Of a stretch of 40,182 nucleotides of DNA, positions 1-10,765 are shown in pieces. How positions within the stretch are numbered: the stretch's first letter is position 1; the number at the start of each line of letters is the position of its first letter. The notes under the pieces were generated by a model. It saw only the letters and a list, made by a program, of their open reading frames with translations, searched no databases and had not been told where the DNA came from. Source of the stretch: Paramacrobiotus richtersi (Eukaryota > Tardigrada > Eutardigrada > Parachela > Macrobiotidae); NCBI GenBank assembly GCA_034698045.1, contig JAQGAU010000112.1, positions 1 to 40,182 on the forward strand. Reading direction: 5' to 3'. The position numbers were made by a program, and so were the translations under genes.

Positions 1-2149
1 TCCTGTTCGGGGCGTTCTTCGATCAGGGCACGGCAACCGCTGAGGATGAAGTTGAGATGCTCGTTGACCATGCGGATTTGCACTTCACTGCGGATCTTCT
101 CCAGTGTGGAGGGATGGCAGAGACGACGGGCACGGAGTTCTTCTTCTTGTAAACGCGCCAAAACCTATGAAAATAAATTCCTCAGCGACCGGGAAACATT
201 CTCTATAAGCCATGTGCCGATGAAAAACGCCATTCGAAAAACTTCACGAACAGACCTACTTACTCCTTCAAACAAGTATGTTAAAATGTGATCCATAAAC
301 AGCAAGCATCGAAAAGTTAAACATGGCATTCAATATGGAATGTCTGCTGGAATACCAGAAGCGCTAGCATAATACCAGGAAAAAATGGTGCCGCATATAA
401 AAGTCTTGAACTGAAAGCGTCAACGATATGCTATTCGAAGAGTGCACTAATTAGACCTCAGGAATCAGCCATTATTCTACGAAAGTCCACGGAAGCTACA
501 AAGCTATATTTTTACAGGCTATAAAAAATCGGTCACGGAAGTAAAAAGGCTCGTCACAAACACAATTAGGAGCATAAAAAAGCATAAAATCAAAATTTCA
601 AAGACAATCGAATGATATTACGAACATGCATCATAAAACGCAGCGGTTATGCAACCGAAAATCTCTCCTTGAAAACACTCTTATAATGTCGCAATACTTT
701 ATTTTGCTGTAAAACACTGTTGTAATGTTGAGAAAAATAGTGATTACCATTAGAAAACAACAAAATTCTACTTCAATTTGCAATTCATCAGCACGCAACC
801 ACAAAATATGGCCTTGAACAAAGTCAGCCATTACGCTACGAAAATCCACGGAAACTACAGAGCTATTTTACTTGGTAACGTCAAAGACTGTACGACAGTT
901 ATCACGGGAAGTAAAAAAGGCATATTACTGACAAGGGACGTTAATGTTAAAGACATGCTTAGAAGTGTAGGAACAGCAAAAGAGCAAAATTCGCAAAGGA
1001 GATGGTGAAAAGCAGAGGATATGAGAATAATAAGCAAGATCTAAAGCGTTATGGTAGTGGAGCAATTAATTTTGTAAAAATCATAGTTTGGCAGCTTTCC
1101 ATACCTTTGTGACATATTGTGAGAAGTTCGTTTTCGTAATTAAATAAACAGCTTCCATCCGATAATGTTCGCCGGTGGCCTGGATATATGGAATTTCGAA
1201 TACTTCACGGTAGGTTTTCAGTATCGATCGTCCCTTAAATTCATCCAGTGCCACCAAGGAATTCACCACACGACGCATCAGATCCGAGTGTGCCAAATCG
1301 TGCTCCTTACGATCTCTGTAATTACAAACAACTAACATCATTCCAAATTAACCGTGAAAATTTCTACAAACAGTGCTCAAGGCAAATCAATTACGAAACA
1401 GTTATCGTTATATGGCGTAACTGGCCACATTCCTGTCATTGCTTTGAGCCACAATCGTATGAACAGATGCAGTATGGCTTGCGCCGCGCTTAACAAACAA
1501 CAACATACCCTTCGATCATTTCCAGTAGCGTAATCGTCAGATCATTCTGCATGATTCGTACGACCCCATCCGCCCACATTTGGCACCCCAGTTCCAGTAT
1601 CTCAATTTTGTCCAGAGAATAATCCGGGAGCGGGATGCCCAGATGCACCATGGGGAACTCGCTGTCATTGATTTTGGCTGGTTTTACCACCGCCGAGTTG
1701 AGATGCATGGCCAACTTGTTAATATACTGCAGAGCATCGTAGAAATTATCCCAACGATGTAAATAAACATCCAGTAACTTTTGGTTCCGGATTTCCGAGA
1801 GAATATGACAGACACTGAGGACATGGTTATGGAGAACGGCGTGGATGTTTTCGTACAGTCTATCCACGTATACTTGAGGGAAATTGGTTGTAATGTCGTA
1901 TACATCGCTGAAAAATCATGGGAAATTATTTGTGGAATTTTGATTAATTTGTCAAGAGCAAAATACGTACGAAAAACGCTCGTTCCAGACTCGGCGCGGG
2001 ATGGACTGCTTCGCCAAGATGGATTCCAGTGTTTCCCGAATACGACTCCAGCGCGTATCGAAACGCGCATCCAAACCAAACACAGAACTATCTTCGGATA
2101 TACCGATGGATTTATCCATGGTTGGCCCGTAAAAACTCATTTTTGGCAA
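1..2149 (-). CDS. CUL2: Cullin-2 (5' part; gene runs off the left edge)
   Basis: Scaffold of CUL2-RING ubiquitin ligases, which hold elongin B/C and a VHL-box receptor at the N-terminus and RBX1 at the C-terminus. Four exons read on the minus strand: 2149-1971, 1907-1509, 1315-1105 and 164 to beyond position 1, with donors GTACGT, GTATGT and GTATGG and phases that join exactly. They give about 317 residues of the helical cullin-repeat stalk. Recognisable pieces are RFDTRW and WNERFS near the start, LHRWDNFYDALQYINKL, ATGEHYRMEA, and QYVTKVLARLQEEELRARR followed by LCHPSTLEKI, all close to animal CUL2 rather than CUL1, 3, 4 or 5. The C-terminal cullin-homology and neddylation regions are outside the window. 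Met at 2149 is chosen; Met at 2140 is an alternative. The gene is head to head with the BTB gene. Family is secure; the CUL2 assignment rests on remembered family sequence. Confidence 0.88.
466..920. repeat. Diverged direct repeat inside CUL2 intron 3
   Basis: Two copies, about 466-550 and 825-920, share the run CAGCCATTA, then CTACGAAA, TCCACGGAA, CTACA and AGCTAT, and later a GGAAGTAAAAA block, with scattered substitutions. Both lie in the 940 bp intron between CUL2 exons 3 and 4. This looks like an old local duplication. The rest of the intron shows nothing coding. Confidence 0.55.
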
Positions 2150-2670
2150 TTATACCCGCAATCAGAAATGATGATAATATTATGTGTCTTCACTTGTCAA
2201 TTTTCATGAAAATTATGAAAAGCTGAAAATGCCAGCTGTTAATATTCGTCGCTGGCAGGCACGGGGCGAAGTAGTTCGTCAGGGTATGGACAAAACGATT
2301 TCACTTTTTAGACATACCTCGTTATGGTCCCACGTTATTAAATCGGTACAGAGAACTGGTGGCATCAAGCAGCGTTTACTTACCTATGTTACGACCGTAG
2401 GCGCATCCTGTTGAAAAGCAGCGCGACCCGGGAAAACCGCTTTCTAACTGGTCACTGTCCTTTCGAGACTGACTGACACAACATAAAAATCGCACCTGGC
2501 TACCAGTTCACTACTTTTGGATTTTTCAATTTTTCTTACCACCAAACGTACTGCTCGCGGAACCAGGAAGTTGATCGCATTGCTGCCTGTTTTCAAGGTT
2601 TTCGCGTTTTCTCTAGCTGTTCCGCGCTGACATTTTTTTGATTTCCTAATCGTTGTTGTCTCCGTTTACC
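2150..2670. promoter_or_regulatory. Shared upstream region of CUL2 (-) and the BTB gene (+)
   Basis: About 520 bp separates the start codons of two divergent genes, so both 5' UTRs and promoters must fit here. No TATA box or other core element was identified with confidence. That it acts as a bidirectional promoter is inferred from the layout only. Confidence 0.4.
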
Positions 2671-3668
2671 ATGGCTGAACGAGCGCTCCTTACCAGCCAT
2701 TACAAGACCTTGAATTTAATGTACAAAATTCCCCTTGTCAAATTCATCGGAAGTGCCAGTGCCAGCAGCGGCCACACGGGATTCTTTGATTCGATGTATA
2801 AAGCTGACATTATTGTGGGCCAAGATCCAGAACACCCGGATATCCCCCCATCAATATGGACAATCACGCTGACGATCAAGGGCTTCACAGGCAATATATG
2901 GGGGGCTGTGGAACCCAAAGAAGGGCCGGAGAGTGTGAAGAAGGCGAGCCTCGTCCTGGTGGACTGGAAAATCCGTACGGGGCGGATGGGAACGGAGCAT
3001 GACGGCAAGAAGGACCGGGCATCGGCGACTGTTACTGGCACATTGGGCCCGCTGGCTTTGAAGAGGGGATCAGTGAATCCATTAGCAAGCTGGTGGGTGA
3101 TTTGAGGTCTGTGGAGGGCACGCCACACTATCGCTATACTCTGACCAAACGCCCAGGTGTCTGTGTGTTGGTCAGTTTGACGTTCAGCGTGGAGCAACCC
3201 ACTTCTCGTCGTATCCTGGAGACGCCTTACGAGTCCCACCTGCTGGCTGACTGTAAACTGATCTGTGACGGAAGCGAGTTCCCCGCCCACCGCGCCATTC
3301 TGTCCGCCCAGTCTCCCGTGTTCGCCGCCATGTTTCAGAACGAAATGAAGGAAAAGTCATCAGGAATCTGCAAGATCGAGGATATTCATCCGGATATACT
3401 GGCAGCGTTGCTGGAGTTTGTTTACACTGGCCAGCTGACCAAGGCGGAAGGAAAAATGGATGCGCTGTGGATTGCGGCTGATCGGTACGACATGGCGGAA
3501 CTGAAACAGCAGTGTGAATATCGGCTGTTAAATACTGTCTGCGAGGAGAATGCCTTTGAGTACTTGTGTTTTGCTAAGAAGTGCGGACTGAAAAAGTTGA
3601 AAATGGAGGCGGGAAGGATCATCAGCCTGGGATCATCAGTCAAGAATCCCTCTAAACCGTCCCGTTAA
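2671..3668 (+). CDS. BTB/POZ-domain protein, SPOP/TD-POZ-like, with a reading-frame break
   Basis: Intronless. The C-terminal half, about 3220-3668, is a clear BTB/POZ domain of the SPOP type (LLADCKLICDGSEFPAHRAI, SPVFAAMFQNEM, LEFVYTGQL, AADRYDMAELKQQCE). Such proteins normally dimerise and bring substrates to CUL3. The start is ATG 2671 in a strong context (ACCATGG); ATG 2653 lies upstream in frame. The N-terminal part is open in one frame to about 3036 or beyond. The BTB part is open in another frame from 3003. One base gained or two lost between about 3000 and 3036 would fuse them. No plausible intron spans the break, so it is a real frameshift or a sequence error. The N-terminal region sits where SPOP proteins have a MATH domain but is not convincingly one. 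Confidence 0.72.
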
Positions 3669-4765
3669 GTTGTGTCTTTCGGGGTTTCGGGATTTTCTTT
3701 TGTGTTTGTAAAGCTTCTGGGTGGATATGTATGTACTTGGACGAAATTTTGACATGTCTTTTCGTATTCTTGGTCTGATGAAATATTTAGGTTTATTTTT
3801 TTATGTATATTGGAACCAGTTTTCGTCGTTCATTATGTAAATAACTGGATTTTTAGAGTTTTATAAAATGCCGAGTTTTATATTGAGAGTTTTCTATATG
3901 CTGATGATAAAGCAATTCTGAAATCTTCGATCCGACTCGGCTGCTTTATCACGATGCCTTACAGTTGTACACAAAGTAATGCAGAATTAATACTAGTTAT
4001 TAATTTAAAAAATAGCCGAACGTTTCCGTAAATGACGAAGATTTTGAATTATGTTGGACTTTTGTGTTGATGCGCGTTGCACTTCCGGTTGTGTTTTAAT
4101 GGTGTCAGAAATCGATGGGCTTGTGCTTTTTATTTCGTAACATATGCTTGGGTGTCTTTAATTTTACCTTTCATCGAGACGTTTAATGCATATTTCAATA
4201 ATTGTGGGTTACGATTTTGTGGGTTTTTTCTCTGAATAATGCACCAATAAATACCATGAATGGTGACAACATACTTAATATTATTTGCTTCATTTCCGGC
4301 TAAATTGTTGTTGAAATTAACCAGTACAAATACACAATAAGCACGATTAATTTTTATGTACTATGAACTACTACATGAAAATCTGCAAAACAACAGAGAA
4401 TCTTTGCTTTCTTAATTGTTAAATATTGTATAACACGAAATTATAAGAGCGTTGGGAAAACAAAATCAAAAGGCCAGTCGATGCCGATTGCCGAATTACT
4501 GAAAAAACGTCATCCAGTCTGTTTGAGAAGAGAACCGCCCGCGCTGGCAGCGTGGTACTAGCAAACAGCTGCACAATTTTGGTGGAAATATCCGCTGTTA
4601 TGATTTAATTTGTTGCCATGTGCTTGCGAAGCAGAGATGCTTGAATCATGCTTCTGACGGATTTTGTCGTTATTATTGTTTATTATGCACTGCGATAGGA
4701 ATCGAAATTCCTGAAATATGTGAGGAAATTTCATCGATCTTGAGTGCCTGAGTGGTCAAATCAAG
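3669..4765. other. 3' UTR of the BTB gene plus spacer
   Basis: AT-rich sequence with no supported gene. AATAAA at 4246-4251 is a possible poly(A) signal for the BTB gene. ACTTCCGGT at about 4081 resembles an ETS-factor site. The upstream region of DNAJC28 must lie toward the right end. Confidence 0.4.
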
Positions 4766-7700
4766 ATGCTGCTGAATTGGAATGCTGTGTGGAAGAATAT
4801 TCCCATTTTCACGACTGGGTCTCGCTGTTTTGCCTGGCAAACTACTACTTCTGCCAACAGAACGCAGAACCGAGTTGTTCTGAATTCGTATCGGATTTTG
4901 CAGGTAAGGTGCTGGAACAGTATTCTACAACTGTAATATATGGAGGAAAAGATTGCACAGCACATATTTTTATCCCGTATTTTCCTGTTTGTGCTTCTTC
5001 AACTTCAGCTCTCTTTTTTTGTTGATTCTAATGCTTTCCGCAAAGCTACACTTGGCTAAATATATTTTGGTACTTTTGCAGTTGGTTAGATTACAGTTGA
5101 TTTTATTGCACAGTTCCAGTTATATAATAACAGATTTTGCATTTCGTTTTGCGGAAAATTACGATTGAATGTCGTCTTTACAGGTCTCGGAAGACAGTTC
5201 CAATTTGGAAGTCCGAGAGGTGAGATTCAAGTCCACATAGTCGAGATTTTTTCAGTTTCTTTAAATGTCTGCTCACAAACAGCAATAGACGCGTGACACT
5301 TCCGGTATACAAAGTCAGTTAACTAAGTATCGTCGAAGTATGTAGTATCACATTCGTAGTGTAGTGGCTAACCAATGAACCATTGATGAGCTTTTGTGGG
5401 CTTTGCCTGTAATAAAATTGATTTACTATTACGCCATTGATATCAGGGTATGTATTACCATTTTTATAGTGTGTAATTTGAACCGATTATATTCACTTGC
5501 GCAGTATTTGCCCCGGCAGTTAATTATCGTTCGTAGTAGCACATTCGTAGTGTAGTGGCTACCAGGTCCAATTACAGCAGTCGACTTTGCCTGTACGCGT
5601 AATGAAATTCATATGTACGCTTCGATATCAGAGTATGTCTTAACTTTTTTATATTGAGTAATTTGAACAGATTAAATTTTCACCATGAGCAGTATTCAGT
5701 TTCAGTTCCTACTTTGCTTCGACACGCACACATCAAATCCATAATATGTTGTTTATCAGCATTCACTGGACACCTGATTTACAGGCATTCGTCCGATTAG
5801 CTAAAAAGTACCATCCCGACAGCAGCGAATCCCCGGATGACGACCGTTTCCGTTCCATCGAGTCGGCCTACCGTTCCATCATGGAGGAGCGGAAAATGTC
5901 CCGCCCGGATGAGGAGATCGCCGAAGCGGTGGAGCAGGATCTGGGCTTCCGGCACCGCGCCCCCGCCCACCGGCAGTACCTGTCCAATGAGGGGATCGGG
6001 TACGGAACGCCCAGTCAGCGGGAGAGACAGTTCCAGACGTTTCGGTTGAACCGGGCCACTGATAACGTGTACAACTACCGGATGGGGAAGATTGTCGAGT
6101 TTACGGAGGATGCGCTGGTCACACTGGATAAGGAGGTACGTGATTTTCTGTACTGTTTGGAGGTTGATCTTATGTTTGCTGTCTTCGTTGTTTTGATGGT
6201 ATGGCATTTGTTATGGAGTAAAATTGTGGAGATATTCGTTAATTAGTTAAATTACTGTCATACGTAATTATTGGAGAATTTTGAAATATTTTTTGTTCGA
6301 TTTTTTTGGGCTTGGTATTATTCTCTTTGCGCCTGATTTATTTCTGGTATTGCTTTCATAAATTTCACTGTGCCAGAGATGTGAGGGATGGATCTGGAAT
6401 GTTTTCAATAATTGTTGGAGTTATGAAACAGCGAGACGTACGCTAACGGGATTCTGTGTTGCTGAGCTTGTAATGGATAATTTTAATGGCTATTTGTAGA
6501 ATAGTGGCGCTGGTCTCCGCTTTCAGATGTTGGCTTGTCACAAACAGTGCAAATTTAAAGCAATGTTAGAGTGGTTGTGTACGGTACGTTGAGTCATTTT
6601 TTACTGATTATTTGTACTGAAAATTATGAGAATCATAAAAGAAACTAGACAACCCTCGTACTCGGAAGCACAAACTGAAAATCAACAAAATAAAATCCAA
6701 GTCGCTCTTGAAAAGACAGAACATTTTCTGCATGACTGATCTCAAAAACTGTAATTTGCATATTCTCAGGTATGATTACTATGGCAGGTTTTCGGAATCA
6801 AAAACACCAAGTTGAAATGGTGAAGAAAAATAGTTTTTTTTAATCTTTACGGAGACTTTAAACTTGCACTGAACTGGACTATTTGAATTCGACGAGATTT
6901 TGACGAGTTTTACAGCCACTCCACTACGCCTTTCCGCCTTTGTTGTACATGAATTACTCTGTAACCTCTTCTGGTTTCAGGCAACAAGGAAATTCAAGAC
7001 CCAGAACGCTATCGAACGCGTAGTCGAGGACTTGATTCAGGAGAGTATGGCCAAAGGAGAGTTTACCAAGTTAAGCGGAATGGGGAAACCGTTGAACTAT
7101 GCCGATGCTAATCCTTTTGTGGACTCGACGACACATAAACTCAACCGGATTTTAATTAACAACGGTAAAATCAGCATCTTTTTCTATCGTTTTATTTGAC
7201 TTGACCGATTTTACGGTAAGATAAAATTCGTCCAACAATTTTCCTTAATCTGGTGAAAAATTTTGTATACGTATTTAAAATTAAGTTTTAGGTTAAGATA
7301 ATTAGATGGTCAGTTCGTTCTGCATGGTGTATTGTCTTTCTCTGTCACCCCTTCATCGTAGAGCAATACGTATAAATGGAAAAGCAGCAGCAATTTACCA
7401 CGCATACTCAACATGCAAATATTCCGACATCTTATTTTGACGGAGTTATTTGGAATTATTGTTTGGAAAGCATGTGTTGGTAATTATAGCAGTCTGTTTG
7501 CTGGTCAGTAGTCACTACTAGTTTTTGCATCTGGCTTGCAGCAGTTTGGAAAAAACTTCCTAAAACGAACAGAAAATTCTAAAAAGAGCAAAAACAACAG
7601 CATGTTTTTTTTATCAAAAATAGGAATCAGTCAGCGACATTTTCGAGAAAATTTCAACAAACGAAATTTTTGTCTGATTTTTTTATATTTATAAAATTAC

Positions 7701-8265
7701 ATCTTTATACGATAAAATTTTCTTTTAATCAACGGCATTTTCGGGAAAATTTCAACTAAAATGTTTTTGTCTGGTAAAATTTTCTTTTCATGCTATGATA
7801 TATTATTTTTTATATTTATATTTAATGTTTTTTTTAATTTACATCTTTTATGTTTATATCTCGTCCAGGATGTATTTGTCATTAGGGTTTGCGCCGGAAT
7901 GGGCAGTATTGGGCAAGGAAATCGAAAATCAGAAAATGGAATTACGAAAACGCCTCATCGAAGAACGCGCTTCCTATGGTGAAACGCCCAATTCTTCAGC
8001 GTGGAATAATTTCCTCCAGAATCAGCAGTCATCCCTCAACGAAATTAACAAGAAAATTGAGAAGTTTAATTTCGTCTGTCCCAGTCTACAACAACAATTG
8101 TGTCAAATTAGAATGGAGCATATTGCTGATAAAATATATCGTGGCGAAGAATGGAAAGAAGTTTCTCAGGAGAGAATTCTGGAAAACAAAAGACAAAAGG
8201 TTAAAGCGGCGCAGAAGCCGAAACAGGAATCGACATGGTCGTTGTGGGATATTTTGACTAGGTGA
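4766..8265 (+). CDS. DNAJC28: DnaJ homolog subfamily C member 28
   Basis: J-domain protein of the DNAJC28 family, probably mitochondrial. Exons are 4766-4903, 5184-5219, 5785-6135, 6981-7164 and 7886-8265, giving 362 aa. The N-terminus (MLLNWNAVWK, then a basic, acid-free stretch) looks like a mitochondrial presequence. The J domain is split over three exons: NSYRILQ, then the 36-nt exon VSEDSSNLEVRE, then AFVRLAKKYHPDSS with the HPD triad at residues 68-70. Next come RQYLSNEGIGYGTPSQRERQ and the DUF1992 core (IERVVEDLIQESMAKGEF, HKLNRILINNGFAPEW) and a lysine-rich end. Donors are GTAAGG, GTGAGA, GTACGT and GTAAAA, and all phases agree. ATG 4766 is the first Met in frame with YRILQ. The client or substrate of DNAJC28 is not known from this sequence. 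Confidence 0.9.
5353..5370 (+). repeat. Dispersed A-box-like motif, copy 1
   Basis: TTCGTAGTGTAGTGGCTA in DNAJC28 intron 2. It resembles the tRNA A-box pattern TRGYNNARYNGG. Other copies are at 5544, 8740, 10058, 15533, 17124, 18753, 24350 (plus) and 25676-25693 (minus). Confidence 0.7.
5544..5561 (+). repeat. Dispersed A-box-like motif, copy 2
   Basis: TTCGTAGTGTAGTGGCTA, identical to copy 1 because it lies in the tandemly duplicated segment of DNAJC28 intron 2. Confidence 0.7.
7635..7850. repeat. Diverged tandem repeat in DNAJC28 intron 4
   Basis: Two units of about 100 bp (7635-7732 and 7733-7850) share GCATTTTCG.GAAAATTTCAAC, TTTTTGTCTG and an ATTTA.ATCTTT stretch. They lie just upstream of the acceptor of the last DNAJC28 exon. 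Confidence 0.5.
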
Positions 8266-8468
8266 TTGATTTTTTGGGATATTTTTGTAATCTGTGATAG
8301 TTGCTTGATGAAATTGTTGTGAATACTTTGTACAGTTTATTAGAAATTATTTCTCGAGATCTGTGGTAAAGTTTTAATGCCTGGTGAATTTTCTGTACGT
8401 AGATGCGCAAGATGTTGTGAATATCGGATGATATCGACAAAATTCGCGAGTGAATTCAGCTTGACAAT

Positions 8469-8474
8469 AATAAA
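8469..8474 (+). terminator. Poly(A) signal of DNAJC28
   Basis: AATAAA about 204 nt after the stop codon, on the sense strand, is a reasonable cleavage signal. Confidence 0.5.
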
Positions 8475-8739
8475 TTTTGCAATCAAAGGGAAACGTAGCG
8501 AAATTAAGCTGTTGACCAGTCAACCGAAAATGAGAAATAAATCGTACTAATTCGGTATTCATGTTACGTAATTCTCTGTAAATATATAAAAAGTAGTAAC
8601 GCAGTAGAAAAAAGTGTTATTTGTAAAAAAGTGGAGTGGTTTACGCGAACATAAACCCAGTTTAGAGAATACCGTACCATTCAAAAGTCCGGTGACTGCA
8701 CAATGATAACTCCGCGATGATCGTCTATAATGAGAGTAA

Positions 8740-8756
8740 TCGTAGAACAGTGGCTG
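8740..8756 (+). repeat. Dispersed A-box-like motif, copy 3 (diverged)
   Basis: TCGTAGAACAGTGGCTG in the spacer after DNAJC28; the central TGT is replaced by AAC. Confidence 0.4.
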
Positions 8757-8973
8757 ATGTAAGAGTTCGCTATACTTAACAGATATATTACAGACAGATA
8801 TAGATATATCGGTTCATTGATTAATATAATGCGCTTAACACGATTGTGCAGATTAACAACATTTTTTTGCTTGTTTACTGCGAAACACTGACAATTAAAC
8901 TGGTAGCACAAAGGAAGAAAGAATGCATTGATTAAGGTCGATTAAATTCGCACGCGATATGATAATATGAGAT

Positions 8974-9028
8974 CGATACGGTACAGGTATAAAATTATAT
9001 ACTCGGGTTACACCTCTATACCGTATCG
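8974..9028. repeat. Inverted repeat (10 bp perfect stem)
   Basis: CGATACGGTA (8974-8983) is the reverse complement of TACCGTATCG (9019-9028), with a 35 nt loop. It may be the terminal repeats of a tiny element or chance. No target-site duplication was identified. Confidence 0.45.
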
Positions 9029-10057
9029 ACGACAAAAACCGTAAATACAATTCCATAATCAAACCATAGAAATGAAAATCAAAACACGAATACAGTAACT
9101 CAAATGTATGTGTGTACATATAACAAAATCTGGAATGTATGGACAACACTAGAAATAAGTAAAATGGTAGAAGTTTACCAGAAAAATTACCAAAAATAAT
9201 GGGAAAAAAACACCAGTGGCTTCCGCCAACTTCCGGTCTAGTCTATCACCAATTGCGTGCCGCGACATTTCTACATCATCGGCGGTCTGTTGGCATTGGT
9301 TATCTTTGTATCCTTTAGCGCGTGTACGTCTTTGCCCGGCCGACTGAAAGGGATGAATTGTTCGACATTTTCCAGCTCATCCATCGGGACAAATAACATA
9401 AATATTTGATATGGTCATATGGTTCATATATCGATTCCCGTCAATAGTCGCTATTCAGCGCTTCAAGTCATTCCTTTTATATATCGGGGGAGGGGACGAA
9501 GGAATGTTCACAGCCAACGAGCCGGTAAAATGTGTATTTTCGGGGGTTGTGTTGGTGTAGACGCCGTACAACTTCCCAGAGCGGAAGAGAGTCTTTTTTG
9601 TCCGGTTTATTTGGTTGTAAATTGACGATGAGGTGGATTTGCGTTAGTCTCTTGATTGGTGATCTTTGTGTGGATGAATTAGCCGTCGTTTTATCAGGTA
9701 TGAACGTGCGATCACCGAAATTATTTATCATTCACTTTTATGCAATAAAGTTACGAAATAAATATGTTCGAGAATTCCCTCTTACTTTAATTAATAGCGG
9801 AAAAATTTATTTAATTTATTAATTTATTAGCGGAAATATTTCTCCGTTCGAAAAAAGCCAAATTCTGTAAATTTAAATTTATGGTTAAAGTATCGCATAA
9901 TAGTATGTGACTGAATAAAAGTAAAAACTTTTGTAAAGATTAAATAAAATATTTTTTCATTGGATAATACACGAAGCGGGCCAAACGTGGTTAATTATGC
10001 ATGCACGGTATGTGCTTTTATACGCGGGCAATATATACAACAGAATTAGCAATGGTA

Positions 10058-10073
10058 TCGTAGTGCAGTGGCA
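10058..10073 (+). repeat. Dispersed A-box-like motif, copy 4
   Basis: TCGTAGTGCAGTGGCA about 700 bp before the K2P start codon. Confidence 0.6.
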
Positions 10074-10765
10074 TATTTGTGTCTGCGCTTTGTTTAGCTC
10101 TAACAATCTAAAGACAATCTAAATAGCTGAAGCTTTAAATCATTTTTTTGCACAACATACAACCAAAGTAATTACCAGCTCCTATTGCTTTGCCGCATAA
10201 AGATGACGCACTTGCGTTAAAGAGATAAATGAGCTGTTTTGCAAGATTTCAGCGGTTCTCGTTTGTGTGCGTGGATGACTGCTGGTTCAAAAATACCAAG
10301 TGAATATGAAATTTATGCGCGAAATTCAGTTATCGAATATACTTTTAGCTGGGAGCAGGTTAACTTCTTTTTGACTTTTGCATTGTGGCGTACGTGTTTG
10401 ATTAGGGCATTATTTCCTTTCCGATAATTCACACATTCGGTATTTCAGAATTATGCTGTAATGGCCAGTGACCTTTGCCGAAATCTTCTGGATAATTATC
10501 ACGTGCTCTTGATTATGAACGAAGCCGTCTTCTCCATGTTTTATTAATGGTTCCCCTTTGTAAAATAACACCATAAAGCCAAAAGCGCCATTGTCAGCTA
10601 TGGATGTCCCTGGAGTGTGGTTAATTGATTAAATCCATGGAAAATGCCTTAGCATCGAAGGAATCACTTGTATGGTTTATCCTTGATCGGACGTGAACAG
10701 AAAGTGGTTTCATTATGCGGGATACATGTGTGGGAATGTGGTGGGATTAACCGGTGCAGGTAGCC

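Larger units (their letters stand above)
5331..5696. repeat. Tandem duplication of about 170 bp in DNAJC28 intron 2
   Basis: Copy 1 (about 5331-5508) and copy 2 (about 5527-5696) share the order CACATTCGTAGTGTAGTGGC, CTTTGCCTGTA, GATATCAG.GTATGT, TTTATA.TG.GTAATTTGAAC and GCAGTATT, with substitutions and small indels between the blocks. Both carry the dispersed A-box-like motif listed separately. Confidence 0.7.
8475..10765. other. Spacer between DNAJC28 and the K2P channel gene
   Basis: About 2.3 kb without a secure gene. It holds an inverted repeat at 8974-9028, an ETS-like ACTTCCGGT near 9231, and two A-box-like motifs (8740, 10058). A stretch at about 9240-9400 reads FYIIGGLLALVIFVSFSA in one frame after a possible CTAG acceptor and could be a membrane-helix exon. 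CAG followed by GTATGA near 9695 looks like a splice donor, so 9.2-9.7 kb may hold 5' UTR exons of the channel gene. An acceptor-like GTGCAG ends just before the channel start codon. None of these is firm. Confidence 0.35.

Noticed and set aside
2700..3290. 196-codon minus-strand frame under the BTB gene
   Set aside because: Shadow of the plus-strand gene, where the recognisable BTB domain lies.
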